DNA of 26,614 nucleotides, taken from the NCBI GenBank assembly GCA_049999725.1, contig JBNGIS010030855.1, positions 1 to 26,614 on the forward strand, written 5' to 3'. Below the pieces are notes generated by a model, which worked only from the letters and a program-made list of their open reading frames with translations, was not told the DNA's origin and did not search any database. Origin of the DNA: Haplomitrium mnioides. Taxonomy: Eukaryota; Marchantiophyta; Haplomitriopsida; Calobryales. The position numbers and the translations under genes were made by a program. Below, one piece after another: positions 1-9,171 of the stretch (the first letter of the stretch is position 1; each line of letters begins with the position of its first letter).

Positions 1-313
1 GATGAGTATGATGGATTAGTACTCAATGAAGCACTAGTTGATGAACATTGTAAAGATATCCAAAAGTTGTCTAAAATGTGAATGAGCATGATGCAATAAT
101 ACTCAATGAAGTCTTGTTGATGATCATTGTAGAGATATTAGAAAGTTGTCTAAGAAGTGGATGAGTATGATGGATTAGTACTCAATGAAGCACAAGTTGA
201 TGAACTTTGTAAATATAAACGAAAGTTGTTTGAGAATTTGATGAGCACGATGTACTAGTACTTAATTGAGCACTAGGTCATTAAGATTGTAAAGATATCC
301 CAAAGTTGTGTGA
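1..313. repeat. Degenerate 80-bp tandem repeat (about 4 units), open at left edge
   Basis: Four units start at about 1, 81, 160 and 240. Each begins with a GATGAGTATGATG-like string, continues through a TACTCAATGAAG-like string, and ends near AAAGTTGT. The spacing is 79-80 bp and the units differ by scattered substitutions. The array probably continues beyond the window. Unit length is not a multiple of three and no frame stays open across units, so I do not read it as protein coding. Confidence 0.8.
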
Positions 314-548
314 TTAAACAATGGTGATCTCAACATAAATAGACATGAAGTAAGTAAGTTAATGATATTCTTGAAAGAGCTCTTCATCTTTTACACATTA
401 ATGTTGTCTTTTGTTATTGATCTTGAAACACAACAACATGCCAAGAATGGAATTAATGTGACAACTCATGGGGAAGGCAATTTAATCTTAGGCTAGGCTT
501 GCTAGATCTTAATTCAACAATTTTTGTCATAAATAGAAGCCTTCAAAA
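314..548. other. No recognisable feature
   Basis: This AT-rich stretch between the 80-bp repeat and the first possible coding remnant shows no long frame, repeat or RNA gene that I can support. Confidence 0.5.
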
Positions 549-1297
549 TCAAAGACCAAAAAGGAGAAAAGTTGAAGAAAAGATATGAAAACGGTAATAG
601 AGATACACAGTGAGTGCGACCGAAAGGGGATAAGTACAGCCTCTGAAGTAGTTTGTTTGGGTCTTCAACGATTTTTGCCAAAGAGTTGACTTGTGCAAGA
701 ATTTGTCAAACACAACGTCTAGATGACATCCAACGTGCTTTGAAGAGAAGTGGTTGTCGTCTTGGAATCCCAAATATTGAGTAATGAACGAATGCGTTGT
801 CACCCCGTCATCCCATGAATTCGCAGATACGAAAACGAAAGTACAGTTCTGATGCAGTTGACAATCAGAATCCACGCTAATTCGAAGGAAGATGAGTGCC
901 TGCCTGCCGTAGAAGTGTCAACCCTGCTTCCCCTGGTTCGTGGGAGAGCCGGGGGATAGCCGGCGATGAGTTTTGGTTGCCTTATCCGAGTCATTTGATC
1001 CTGCTGCTCAATTATAGTCTATTGCAATCCACATTTCCTTCGCTGTCTCATCCCAAAATGGAATAAGTTTCTCACTTTCTCTACTACTATGAAACAACTC
1101 CTTCGCTTTCTCTGTCTTTTTCTGTTGAAACTCTGGTTTGTGTCAACTGGTAAAGCAGACATGGTGATTGCAACCCCAAAAATGGAACAATTTCTCTTTT
1201 AATTTGTGTAGAAATTGTCTAACGTTATCCCAAATATAGAACCGTGCCTTGGGTTCTTCTAAAGGCAACACGTTTTCAACCACTAAATCAACAGACT
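549..1297 (-). pseudogene. Unassigned broken reading frame, about 249 codons with three internal TGA
   Basis: One minus-strand frame runs from 1295 to 549 with only three stops before its end. All three are TGA, with first bases at 1145, 1010 and 920. The frame opens directly after a good splice acceptor (TTTTCTCAG, AG at 1297-1296). A further in-frame stop lies just upstream at 1316, which fits intron sequence there. The composition is protein-like: a charged helix-like part near 1250-1170 (EEPKARFYIWDN), a Lys/Glu-rich part near 1125-1020, and an aromatic/His-rich part near 870-600. I recognise no family. Each TGA could have been CGA before a C-to-T change. Against this call, the plus strand is also fairly open here, so direction and reality are both uncertain. 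Confidence 0.3.
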
Positions 1298-1335
1298 GAG
1301 AAAACAATCCATATTACTATTTGAACAAGCGATAG

Positions 1336-1524
1336 AGATTCGCGGAGTTCCTGGAAAAAGTGGCGAGTATCCTAGCACAGTCAATGGCAATGCGGGTCAA
1401 AGACTTACATAGAAGCATTCGGGGATTGAACAGTGATCTCACTCATACGTGGAGGGTGCAGAGGATAGACACTGCAATCAGGGAAGAACAACGTGATAGA
1501 GCATGGAAGCAGTTACACAGTTAA
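1336..1524 (+). other. Possible last exon of an unknown plus-strand gene
   Basis: A 62-codon frame opens after GATAG (a possible acceptor AG at 1334-1335) and ends at TAA 1522-1524. The peptide is strongly amphipathic and charged, with segments such as EFLEKVASILAQSMAM and REEQRDRAWKQLHS, so it could form two helices. There is no ATG near its start, so it would have to be spliced to an upstream exon that I cannot identify. Its family is unknown. A frame of this length can arise by chance. Confidence 0.25.
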
Positions 1525-2408
1525 TGGCGGAGGTGAAGCACCTAACCCTATCTTTTCTCTTGTAATCAGTCCAAGTGAGTGGACGGACAAAGAATCATGA
1601 TACCAACTGGAGAACTAAATTGGTCGCTGAACCTTATCCTATCCACTGACCTGGCTGCTGCTGAGAGGCTTCCAACAATCAATGACAGAAACGTGCACAA
1701 TCAAATCAAACCTTTTTATTTGAATCCCCACACGATACACCATATTACACAAATACTTGGAGTGAAGTGATTCTCATCGCTTTTCGTGAGAGCTTCATGT
1801 GCTTTGAGAACCATATAACGCGGCTTCAATTGCCGTCTTTACACTTTTCCTGACTCGACAATAGCATCAGCTGAGCCGACTTTCATCTAGAAGTAACGAG
1901 AGAACTACTACTCGCAACTAGTTTCCCTATCCACCCGAATACATCCCTCTACTCACTATTTGAATCCTCTCGGTTCCCATTCCCGCAAGAAAGCCAACTG
2001 GCGGGTGACAAGGGCCCCTTCTTATGTCTCTGGTGGTCGAGTTCCAGCAGCTACAATTTTTCCCCCGCTCCCCGGCGTTGTAAATTGGTTTCCCACACTT
2101 CGGACATTTAACTCAGAACACCCAAACAAGATTCCGGGTGTGGATGTGACATGCGAAGAACCTTTTTTGGTGTGATTGCACCTCTGTACTGAATCCAAAC
2201 CAAACTTCAACCTATCTCATTCGAATTGCAAGTTGGGCTCGTCCAAGATTGATCTCTTCATACGAAAAAGAGCGATTTGCTTGTTGACCGAACCAGCAGG
2301 CCAAAGAGAAACTCACTATCGCTACAAGTGTTGAAAATCCAAATCCTGCACTTATAACCCAAAATTCGCAAATAAGTGGGCGGGCTGTGCGCTCTCCGTT
2401 CCGCAGTG
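1525..2408. other. Low-repeat intergenic or 3' flanking sequence of the OXS3-like gene
   Basis: This stretch lies downstream of the OXS3-like stop codon. It has several short frames on both strands, none with a recognisable domain and several lacking an ATG. The 3' UTR of the OXS3-like gene should lie here on the minus strand. I saw no close AATAAA; the nearest on the minus strand is 1720-1715, about 690 bp past the stop, so the polyadenylation point is unresolved. Confidence 0.4.
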
Positions 2409-3593
2409 TTAGCAGTGCTTAGCACTCCCAATATCGGTGAGAGAATAGGAGCAGGGAGAAGGCGCACTGGTTTTAACAAACCCCAAGTATGGTTCTCGGC
2501 GCTTGTGCCTCGGTTCTCTTTCTCTGTCTCGGTTAGATTCCATCAACAAGGCCACTGCCAAACTGCTCTTGCTTACGGAGGTTGATCGTTTCGCAATTCC
2601 GGTCCCAGAAATGCGAGATAAGGGAGGAAAAGACTTGTGCCGGTCGCTCCCAAGTAGCTGGAAACCCTTCCGTCTCTTTGCATACGGGTTGTCGGGCTTC
2701 GCCAGGTCGGTAACTGAAGACACTCCCCCTAACGATGTGAATGACCGTGACTTGCCGCCAAAAAATCTTGAGAGCCCTCTCCTGCCAAAGTTTGAACCCA
2801 TAAACACCGTTAATAAAGAGCATCTACCTGATGTTGCATCTGTCGACCCTTAAGCATCTTAGAAACACAAGCCGATGCTTTAACCAAACTTGTGACTGTA
2901 CGCACGGGTCGGCGCGATAGGCAGACCAGTAACAATTCTAAATGCTTACTTGATAGGCAGCGAACTTTCGAGAGAACTCATGAGATCGAGAGGACCGCGA
3001 AGAGGAGACTGTATTTCCGTGTAATCCGATGCATCTGACGCCACCTCCGATGAGAATGAACTGTCTTGGCCCGGCTGGCCGATGGACGAAGACGAAGAAG
3101 ACAGTTTTGTTCCTTCGTTCTCCCAAATCGTGAGGGTAGATGAGTCAGAGCGGTTCGAGCGTTGGTCGGTCTTCAACACATTTACTTCATTGAGAGCACT
3201 CGAAACACTACAGTCGGGGCTATGAGATTCCCTTTCCTTACGATCCAGCTGCTGCTCATCGCCTCCGGGGCCCCCATTTCTCTTGTCATCCGGCGCCATG
3301 TATGCACTCGTTACTTCTGAGGACGAGGAGGAGAGACATGGCTGTTCAGAGTCCCAATTCACCGCATCCAGTCGCAAAGAAGTTGCATTCAGAGAAAAGG
3401 AGCCATACAACTGAGAGCCAGGGAGATTCAAGTCCTGTGACCTGCCCTGTATGTACATCGACAGTAAGTTCCACAATCTTGGATCATTCTGAGTCTGACC
3501 CCTGTAATTCGACGCTTCGAGGGTACACTGCGGCCCTGTTTTGAAGACAGCGGTTCCGTTTCCAATATCCAAGCTCTCGTACGCCACCGACAT
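2409..3593 (-). CDS. OXIDATIVE STRESS 3 (OXS3)-like protein, two exons
   Basis: Exon 1 is 3593-2950 and exon 2 is 2781-2409. The intron has a CAA|GTAAGC donor and a TTGGCAG|G acceptor. Splicing keeps the frame (Lys215 spans the junction) and gives 338 residues ending in TAA. The joined region carries the OXS3-family core: SPLRGPLDLMSSLE, then LPIKRGLS, then FFGGKSRSFTSL and DLAKPDNPYAKRRK (about residues 196-253). A Ser-rich SSSSSSIG stretch sits near 165-172, as is common in the family. The family is plant-specific; OXS3 is described as a nuclear, chromatin-associated factor that raises tolerance to oxidative and heavy-metal stress. The frame is open upstream to 3680, but only from a GTG, so I chose the ATG at 3593 (MSVAYESL). 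Residues after about 255 are less conserved, and a further C-terminal intron cannot be excluded. No break is visible, so the gene may be functional. Confidence 0.82.
2782..2949 (-). other. Intron of the OXS3-like gene (168 bp)
   Basis: The GT donor is at 2949-2948 within CAAGTAAGC and the AG acceptor at 2783-2782 within TTGGCAGGAG. Phase is 2. Removing it joins two halves of the conserved LPIKRGLS motif, which is the main support for the splice. Confidence 0.8.
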
Positions 3594-4623
3594 TTGATCA
3601 CAAACAGCGACAGAGAACACTTTATTTCTTTCTGAAAAGTGCCGAAAGAAATCCTGGACTCTGTTGAAAACGCTTGTCACTCTTCCTGTTTGTTAGAATT
3701 GATCTAACTGGGATCTAATCTGCTCACTTCTAAAACTTTGTCTCTCCATCGGATGCTCATACTCCAGTCGCTCTCCCTTCTTCCAAGACTCGTTTGATGT
3801 CTTCTCATCCCCAGCAACAAATCGCCTCTGCAGGCCTGCTCTGCTCAGATTCTTCTCCTTCTTCTGCTTCCCGCTCTTCTACAACCTCATCCACTACCAG
3901 CTGCTGCGTCCCTCTCTTGGTCGCCAGCAATGCCATGCGTATTTTAGGGTTGGCACAATCTGTCTCCGATCCCATCCCACCCCAGCCCGCCCTCTTATCT
4001 TTCTCCAGGCATATCCTCCTCTTTCTAATTTTCTCATCTTTACTAACGATTTACTTTACTTTACCCCTTCCTATCTTCTACGTCACTTCTTGTTAGTACG
4101 TGTTGTTTAGGGCCGACATTCCGTGTTTAGTGGGCCATTAACTTTCATACTTTGACTAAACTACACTTCAATTTTAGATTAGTGTTTTGTCTCTATTAAA
4201 TTCGAGTTTATCCTATATATTATTAATATATAGGTACTTTTATTGGTATTATTGGTACTGTGCTACTTTGATTTGTAACTAAATCCAAGAATTGATAAGC
4301 TCTAAATAAGATAACTCGTTTTTTTGATAATCTTTTGTTTATTAGACTAAGTAGTATTTAGGTCATAGCTCAACTCCCTTCTCAATCTTTCACATCCAAT
4401 GAATAGTTTTGAGCTTTCAAGCATATTCCCACTATGGTTACGCAGGTTTCAAGATAACTCAGAATACACAGTTTTTTTTTCTATTAGTGGGTTCATCTTA
4501 TTGTTTTAGTACCCATCTAGTTTTTTTTTACTATTATGCAAGTTTTGTTGTTCTTCTAGTGTGTATATCAAGCTTTGGTTATTACGCGATTCTGAAAGTT
4601 GTTCTACTACGCATGTCTATACG
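3594..4623 (-). promoter_or_regulatory. Upstream region of the OXS3-like gene, then AT-rich spacer
   Basis: Minus-strand sequence above the ATG is purine-rich; the plus strand is CT-rich from about 3770 to 4085, which may be 5' UTR or promoter. An ACGT-core site (TACGTCAC on plus, about 4079-4086) resembles a bZIP target. I found no clear TATA box. From about 4140 to 4620 the sequence is AT-rich with poly-T runs and no supported gene. The plus-strand frame at 3794-4096 follows the CT-rich bias and is probably not coding. Confidence 0.35.
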
Positions 4624-4790
4624 TTTTTTTATCATTAAACGACTCTCATTGTTGTTTTAGTACACACATTTAGTTATTGGTTGTAAAAGAATCTCAAAGA
4701 CTAAACTTTTTTTTTATCATTAAACGACTCTCATTGTTGTTTTAGTACACACATTTAGTTATTGGTTGTAAAAGAATCTCAAAGACTAAA
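4624..4790. repeat. 85-bp tandem duplication spanning host DNA and the outer end of element A's LTR
   Basis: Positions 4624-4705 and 4709-4790 are identical over 82 bp at an offset of 85 bp. Each copy holds about 58 bp of flanking DNA, the TTGGT target site, and the first 24 bp of the LTR of element A (TGTAAAAGAATCTC and onward). The duplication therefore postdates the insertion of A, unless it is an assembly artefact. Confidence 0.85.
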
Positions 4791-5201
4791 TCTAAATGAG
4801 TAAGAACTCATGGTGAACTCTAATAGAGTTCTTCAACCAAAAGCAACTCAAGGTCCAAGCTAAGACCAAGAGTGCAAGCAAAAGCCAAGCAACCAAAGAA
4901 CCCAATTGATTCGACAGAAACTCCAGAATGACGAGTGGGGCTAAGAAGCCCTTCTATTTATACAAGAGAAGGGGGTGTCATCTCTCTTTCTTCACTTACA
5001 AGTCACTTCTCATTTCCACCCTAAAGGTGACTATCTACCAAAAGTAGCTTCAAATGCAAGTAACCTAAAAGTGACTCTCCACCAAAATTGACTTCAAAGA
5101 CAAAGTAGTCTAATCTTAACTCTAAAAATGACTCACTACCACTTCTTTCACTCCTCTTTATTTTCTTATAAATAGCACAGCCTTATGCTTGTATTATTAC
5201 A
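4767..5201 (-). repeat. Element A 3' LTR (435 bp)
   Basis: It aligns by eye along its whole length with 13187-13619, with scattered substitutions. It contains a TATAAATAG box (minus 4962-4954) and several AGTCACTTTT-like strings. Its outer end lies inside the 85-bp duplication, so a second partial copy of the terminus sits at 4682-4705. Confidence 0.92.
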
Positions 5202-5204
5202 TAA

Positions 5205-5212
5205 TCCCCACC
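5205..5212 (-). other. Element A polypurine tract
   Basis: Minus-strand GGTGGGGA lies three bases upstream of the 3' LTR start, where the plus-strand primer of LTR elements is expected. Confidence 0.6.
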
Positions 5213-5214
5213 GT

Positions 5215-5890
5215 CTAGTCGATGACGTACTTGTCATTGGCACAACTTTCAAAAAATTTAATAGCTTTTTGAGCATTTTCAAGGTTTGAAGAAGGTTCCC
5301 AAGTAGCATCATGAAGTGGATAGCCTTTTCACAAAACCTTGTATTGAACTTATGGATGTCGTCCACGTTTGATAACTCTTTTCGCCAAAATATAGTCTTC
5401 TTCAAATTCTTCATGATCGTCAAGAACAATGATCGGAGGAGGAAGTTGAACACGATTTGGAAAAGAAGATGGACTAAGAACAAAAGGCTTAAGTTTAGAC
5501 ACATGAAACATAGGATGAATCTTCATATGAAGAGGAAGATCAAGTTTATAATCAATATAAGAAATAACGTGAGAAATAGAGAAATGACCAATCCAAGTAG
5601 AAGATAACTTACGAACTTGAGTATCTAAAGACAATAGAAGATCATGAGTGAATAACATAACCTGGTCATCTAAAATATAAGATCAATCATGATGACGGCT
5701 ATCGGCATATTGTTTTTGCCAATTTTGAGCAATAGTAAGATGGTTACGAGCATCTTGCAAGGAAGAAGATAAATGAGACAAAAAAGTAGAAATACTTGGA
5801 ATATTAGAAGAAGTAGGAGAAAGCAAACCATTGGAAACAGGAGGATGCTAACTCAAATTAAGAAAGAAATGAGAAAACCCAATACTTGCT
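5215..5890 (-). pseudogene. Element A integrase C-terminus and chromodomain-like end
   Basis: The frame read on the minus strand from 5658 to the TAG at 5215 contains the usual gypsy linker pattern (LPLHMKIHPMFHVSKLKPF) and then a chromodomain-like stretch ending near HDATWEPSSNLENA. In-frame TAA (5352) and TGA (5331) interrupt it; the TGA falls where the family normally has a Trp. Sequence from 5890 to 5660 belongs to the preceding integrase linker and holds further stops. Chromodomain ends are typical of chromoviruses and are thought to steer integration to particular chromatin. Confidence 0.75.
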
Positions 5891-7025
5891 TGTTAGGAGT
5901 TGTTGCAAGCAAACTCCACAATCGGTAAGAAACTATCCCAATCGGTGTGATGAATATTGATGAATGCGCGAAGCATATCCTCCATAGTACGATTAGCATG
6001 CTCTATTTGCCCATCTATTTTTCTAAAAGTTTGAATAACTCTCACCAAAACTTTCCAGTGAAACACAAATCCCTATTAGATATTAACACCTTGGGCATTC
6101 CGTGATGGCAAAAAACATGATCAAAGTAAATTTTTGCCAATTGTGGAGCATCCGCTGTATCCACCATTGGCGCTAAATGAATATGCTTACTTAACTTGTC
6201 CACAAACACTACAATAGCAGTAAACCCACGAGGTGTAGTTGGAAGTGAAGTGACAAGATCCAAACTTACATGTTCCCAACAAGCAGCAGGAATTGGTAAT
6301 GGTTGAAGAAGTCTCGTTGGTTTTTGATTCAAAGTTTTGTTTTGTTGACAACTTTCACATGAACGAACAAAACCACGAACATCTCGAGCCAAGTTAAGCC
6401 ACCACCAAGTGCGTTGAAGCAACTTTGTAACTTTATCTACTCTAAGATGCCCAAAGATAGGAATGTCGTGCGCTTCTTGTAAACGAGCCATTCGAAGTGT
6501 ATCATCTTGTGGAACATATGTTTCATGGCCTCGATAGATAATACCATCTTGAATGGAGAAAGAATGATACTCACTATACTTTACGGCCAATTGTGCTCGA
6601 ACCAGACTAAAAAAAACATCTTCTTGTAGTTTTTGACAATAACTCCCACTAGTTACCTCATCTAAATGTAAGATACTAATGTTGATCACCTCCATTGTAT
6701 TCACTTGATGATATAGCCTTCGTGATAGTGCATCAGAAATGGTGTGGAACCTTCTTGGCTTGTACTCTAGCTTGATATCAAAGAGTTGCAATTGATCTTC
6801 CCATTGGTGATGGCGACTTGTCATATTTTCCAAATGGATTGATTGTAACAATGGTTTGTGATCTGTGCGCATAAGTACAAATCTTCTCAAAAGATAATGC
6901 CTCTATATTTTTGTAGCATAAACCATTGCCAATTGATTTCGATCCCTTGCAGAATAGTTTCTTTCCGCCTCATTTAACTGGCGTGACATGAAGGCAATTG
7001 GATGAAGTCCATCCTCAAACTCTTG
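5891..7025 (-). pseudogene. Element A RNase H C-terminal part and integrase
   Basis: The longest open part is 6890-6042 (282 residues). Near its start is the RNase H tail (TDHKPLLQ, later SDALSR). The zinc-binding HHCC module has His141, His147, Cys178 and Cys181. The integrase core follows with the first Asp in SLDLVTSLP (Asp211). At the second catalytic Asp the sequence reads ISNRD, so Asp is replaced by Asn (residue 272). After FTGKFW a stop and a deletion remove the segment before DGQIEHAN, so the core cannot fold normally. Upstream, at 7025-6890, is the RNase H middle part with an in-frame TAG. The segment is cut at 7025 by element B and resumes at 10983. Confidence 0.85.
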
Positions 7026-7030
7026 CTGCA
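7026..7030 (+). other. Target site duplication of element B, left copy (CTGCA)
   Basis: CTGCA directly precedes the TGTAACG start of B and is repeated at 10978-10982 directly after B's terminal TACA. Confidence 0.92.
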
Positions 7031-7209
7031 TGTAACGAGGTTCACTAAACTTGGTGGAACATCTAGATTTAGTTATTGATAAATTTAGTTAGTGAAGAAG
7101 AAGCTTAAAGAAGCTTCTAGAAGAAAAGAGAAGAAGAAGCTTAGAGAAGCTTCTAGAAGGCTTGAGAAGACTAGGGATTCTTTTAGATGAAGAAAGAAGC
7201 TTCTAGAAG
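7031..7209 (+). repeat. Element B 5' LTR, truncated
   Basis: It matches 10536-10729 of the 3' LTR by eye with about six substitutions and one indel of about 19 bp. It breaks off after the third GAAGCTTCTAGAA match. U3 up to that point is kept; the TATA box, R and U5 are lost. Confidence 0.88.
7110..7209 (+). promoter_or_regulatory. Three perfect heat-shock elements in the 5' LTR of B
   Basis: GAAGCTTCTAGAAG occurs at 7110-7123, 7146-7159 and 7196-7209. Each satisfies the plant HSF consensus nGAAnnTTCnnGAAn with three alternating units. Confidence 0.7.
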
Positions 7210-7342
7210 AGAGTTCAAGTAAAGGTACTTATTGACCTATGAGCTACATAGGACTTTTTGTCAAAAACTATTGCCTTGAAGCTTGGCCTCTCTTTAGAGA
7301 AGAGCTAGAAGGAGAAGGTGGAACTCTTGAATGGACAAACAG

Positions 7343-8592
7343 AGATGATTGAGACTCTACCCCAAAGCATCGAGTTGCAGATGGGTAAATATATGGAGAA
7401 ATTAGAATGGAGAATAATTTGTCTTGCACACTATGATATTATTCTTGGAATGTCTTGGATGGAGCAACATAATCCTCAAGTTGATTGGTGAATGAAGACG
7501 GTAACAACGCCTCAATGGAAGATTTATGGCAATCATACTCGATCAGGTGGGCGGAGTCTACCACTCTTTGTTATAAGCACTAAAGCCATCAATCCAAGGG
7601 ATCTATTATTTTTTGGGTTAATTCGAGATATGGAGAAGACTATGGTGAGCATAAACAAGAACCCCTTAGTTCCAAAGGAGTTTCATGGAATATTAGAGGA
7701 ATTCAAGGATGTGTTTCATAGTGATCTACCCTCTAAACTTCCTCTTTTAAGGCATATTGATCATAAGATTGAGGTAACTCCAAGAAGTATTCCTCCTTGT
7801 AAAGCACCATATTGATTGGCCCCAAATGAGCTTGAGGAATGCAAGACACAAGTTGAAGAGTTGCTTTCCAAAGGATTTATTCAACCTAGTATTTCTCCAT
7901 ACAGTGCTTCTATTTTGTTTGTGAAGAAGAAGAATGGCAGCATGCAGATGTGTATTGAATATAGAGCATTGAATCAACAAACAGTAAAAAATAAATATCT
8001 ATTACCATTAATGGAGGATTTATTTAATCAACTTCACGGAGCTAAATTCTTCACCAAACTGGATCTGCGTAGTGGCTATCAACAAATACGAGTAGCGGAT
8101 GAAGATGTTCCCAAAACAACCTTTCGAAGTCGCTATGGCTACTTTGAGTATCTTGTGATGCCATTCGGTTTGACCAATGCTCCTGCCACATTCATAGGGT
8201 TAATTAATGATATCTTTTGCCCATTTCTTGACAAGTTTGTCATTGTTTTTCTTGACGATATTTTGATTTATAGCCAAAGTCTTGTTGAACATGAAAAGCA
8301 CTTGCGGCAAGTATTGCAGGTCCTGCGGGATAATGAATTATATGCAAAACCTTCCAAATGCAAATTTAGAAGATCTGAGGTAGATTATCTTCGTCACCGT
8401 GTTAGTACTCAAGAGATACAAGTGATGCAAGATAAAGTTGACGCAGTTCAACAGTGGACAGCTCCAGAGGATGTTATCCAATTACGTGGATTTTTGGGTT
8501 TGACAAGTTTGTATAGATGCTTTGTGAAAGATTTTGCACGCATTGTGCATAGCTTGACTGAGTTGTTTGGGAAAAATTTACGTTGGAAATAG
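7343..8592 (+). pseudogene. Element B protease C-terminal part and reverse transcriptase
   Basis: One frame runs through this interval, broken by TGA at 7489 and 7813 and ending at TAG 8590. The first part is the protease tail (YDIILGMSWMEQHNPQVDW); the active-site half is deleted. The RT fingers follow ([13 protein letters not shown], then VKKKNGSMQMCIEYRALN), then the first catalytic Asp in KLDLRSGY and the FLDDILIY box with the Asp pair. The polypeptide would copy the element RNA into DNA in cytoplasmic particles. It resembles element C far more closely than element A, so B and C belong to one subfamily. Confidence 0.9.
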
Positions 8593-9171
8593 GGATCTCG
8601 AGAGGAGTTAGCCTTCCAAACCTTGAAGGATGCATTGCTTCATGCACCTATACTCAAGTGGTATGATTCAACTAAGCCTGTCAAGATTGCGATGGATGCC
8701 TCATAGGTTGCTGTTGGTGGAGTTTTCCTCCAAGAATAGGAGGATGGATGGCATCATGTGGCTTTCTTCTCAAAGAAGCTACAAGCTACAGAGCAGAACT
8801 ATCATACAATAGAGCGGGAAGAATTGGCCATTGTACTGGCAACCAAACATTGGAAACACTACTTGGGTGACAAGGAGTTTATTGTAGAGACTGATCACAA
8901 GCCTTTGATCTATTTGGAGACGCAAAAATATCTATCAAAATGCCAAGTTCGTTGGGCAGAGTGGTGTCAAAAATATCATATGAAGATTGTATATGTGGAA
9001 GGCAAAAATCAACTAGCAGATCCTTTATCACGTATACCTCAGGCTAATCAAGTTTCAATGGTTTCAGTTCAACTCGAGTGGTGGCAGCAACTTGTTGAAG
9101 CCACTCGACATGATTTGGAGATTCAAGCCGCAAAAGGCAAGAACCATGACGTTCAGGGTGTACTCTTCTAG
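8593..9171 (+). pseudogene. Element B RNase H
   Basis: The same frame as the RT continues after TAG 8590, through in-frame TAG at 8704 and 8737, to TAG 9169. Visible RNase H motifs are VKIAMDAS (first Asp), AFFSKKLQATEQNYHTIERE with the acidic residue, ETDHKPLIYLETQ and ADPLSRIPQ. The domain degrades the RNA strand during reverse transcription. The frame is intact apart from the nonsense codons. Confidence 0.88.

Noticed and set aside
2503-2853. 116-codon plus-strand frame opposite OXS3-like exon 2
   Set aside because: It lies over the spliced minus-strand exon that carries family motifs; the plus frame shows none and begins within the complementary coding bias.
3302-3544. Plus-strand frame over OXS3-like exon 1
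   Set aside because: Shadow of the minus-strand exon; no motif of its own.
3594-3680. Upstream extension of the OXS3-like protein by 29 residues
   Set aside because: It would need a GTG start; the ATG at 3593 gives a family-like N-terminus.
600-4000. Organelle DNA insertion in the higher-GC region
   Set aside because: No plastid or mitochondrial gene is recognisable, and the region contains a spliced nuclear gene.
3794-4096. 100-codon plus-strand frame, Ser-rich then hydrophobic
   Set aside because: It follows a CT-rich strand bias upstream of the OXS3-like gene; no domain seen.
7747-7980. Minus-strand frame within B
   Set aside because: Complement of the element B protease/RT frame with no motif.
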